Made by a program: the position numbers and the translations under genes | NCBI GenBank assembly: GCA_035508795.1 | Contig: DATJMJ010000247.1 | Span: 1 to 22,947, forward strand | Source: DATJMJ01 sp035508795 | GTDB lineage: Bacteria > Actinomycetota > Acidimicrobiia > Acidimicrobiales > Palsa-688 | Direction of reading: 5' to 3' | DNA: 22,947 nt | Shown: positions 22,796 to 22,947 of the stretch, piece after piece | How positions within the stretch are numbered: position 1 is the stretch's first letter | How the letters are laid out: every line of letters begins with the position of its first letter | The notes under the pieces: model-generated | What the model was told of the DNA's origin: nothing | What the model saw: the letters and a program-made list of their open reading frames with translations, nothing else | Databases searched by the model: none

Positions 22796-22947
22796 ATGAC
22801 AAGAGCATTACGGACAAAATCGCTAAGGCGCCAGGATCTCAAGCGGCTGAGCGCCGCTGGCACAGCATTGGGGATGCTCGCGGCAGTAGCCGTCAGCACC
22901 ACAGCATCAGCGACGACGTTGAAGCATCCCGACGCCAGCGTCACGAT
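22796..22947 (+). CDS. Exported protein, N-terminal fragment (possibly a solute-binding protein)
   Basis: Fifty codons are visible before the right edge. The ATG at 22796 has GAGGGGAG 4 bases upstream, a strong ribosome site. The start is a clear export signal: a basic region with RRQDLKRL (residues 11-18), reminiscent of a Tat motif, a hydrophobic core (about 20-34) and an Ala-Ser-Ala cleavage site at residue 39. The mature part visible is only about 11 residues (TTLKHPDASVT), too short to identify a family. A substrate-binding protein of an ABC importer fits the DeoR-family neighbour and the signal, but this is inference. Confidence 0.75.
   Translation, partial: MTRALRTKSLRRQDLKRLSAAGTALGMLAAVAVSTTASATTLKHPDASVT

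Overview
The window is high-GC, densely coded DNA with many GTG starts, 4-base GTGA/ATGA gene junctions and genes that look leaderless. Together with an IcmF-type mutase, a FadE5-like dehydrogenase and an EtfD-like iron-sulfur membrane protein, this suggests an actinobacterium. Affiliation below phylum (for example Acidimicrobiia) is only a guess. No rRNA, tRNA, CRISPR array, transposase or phage gene was seen.

Region 1 (1-5546, all minus strand) is a sugar-utilisation locus. In transcription order it holds a secreted TolB/WD40-like propeller protein, a cytoplasmic GH51 alpha-L-arabinofuranosidase, a sugar ABC solute-binding protein and the first permease, which runs off the left edge. A LacI-type palindrome precedes the arabinofuranosidase, a dyad-rich 205-bp region precedes the binding protein, and a perfect 13-bp hairpin separates binding protein from permease. 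The likely job is uptake of arabinose-containing oligosaccharides and their cleavage inside the cell.

Region 2 (5623-21419) is the core: a nearly self-contained branched/short-chain acyl-CoA oxidation island. On the plus strand are etfB-etfA, icmF (fused coenzyme-B12 isobutyryl-CoA mutase with its G-protein chaperone) and a 600-residue FadE5-like acyl-CoA dehydrogenase. Converging on it with only 3 bp between stop codons is a tight minus-strand operon: mccB, mccA (3-methylcrotonyl-CoA carboxylase), HMG-CoA lyase, an acyl-CoA dehydrogenase and an EtfD-like protein. Divergent from mccB is an AUH/LiuC-like methylglutaconyl-CoA hydratase. Together these give the lower leucine pathway (3-methylcrotonyl-CoA to acetoacetate plus acetyl-CoA), a carbon-skeleton mutase for C4 acyl-CoAs, two dehydrogenases, the flavoprotein that collects their electrons and a membrane protein that can pass those electrons to the quinone pool.

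Region 3 (21465-22947) holds a DeoR-family regulator with an unusual effector loop, a 452-bp non-coding stretch whose second half is AT-rich (candidate promoter, dyads and leader hairpins), and the 5' end of an exported protein, possibly another solute-binding protein.

The most notable points are the physical joining of an ETF, EtfD, IcmF and leucine-catabolism set; a Liu-cluster dehydrogenase without the isovaleryl-CoA dehydrogenase catalytic-base arrangement; and apparent leaderless starts overlapping dyads at etfB and icmF. All assignments come from reading the sequence and from recalled family motifs; no searches were run.
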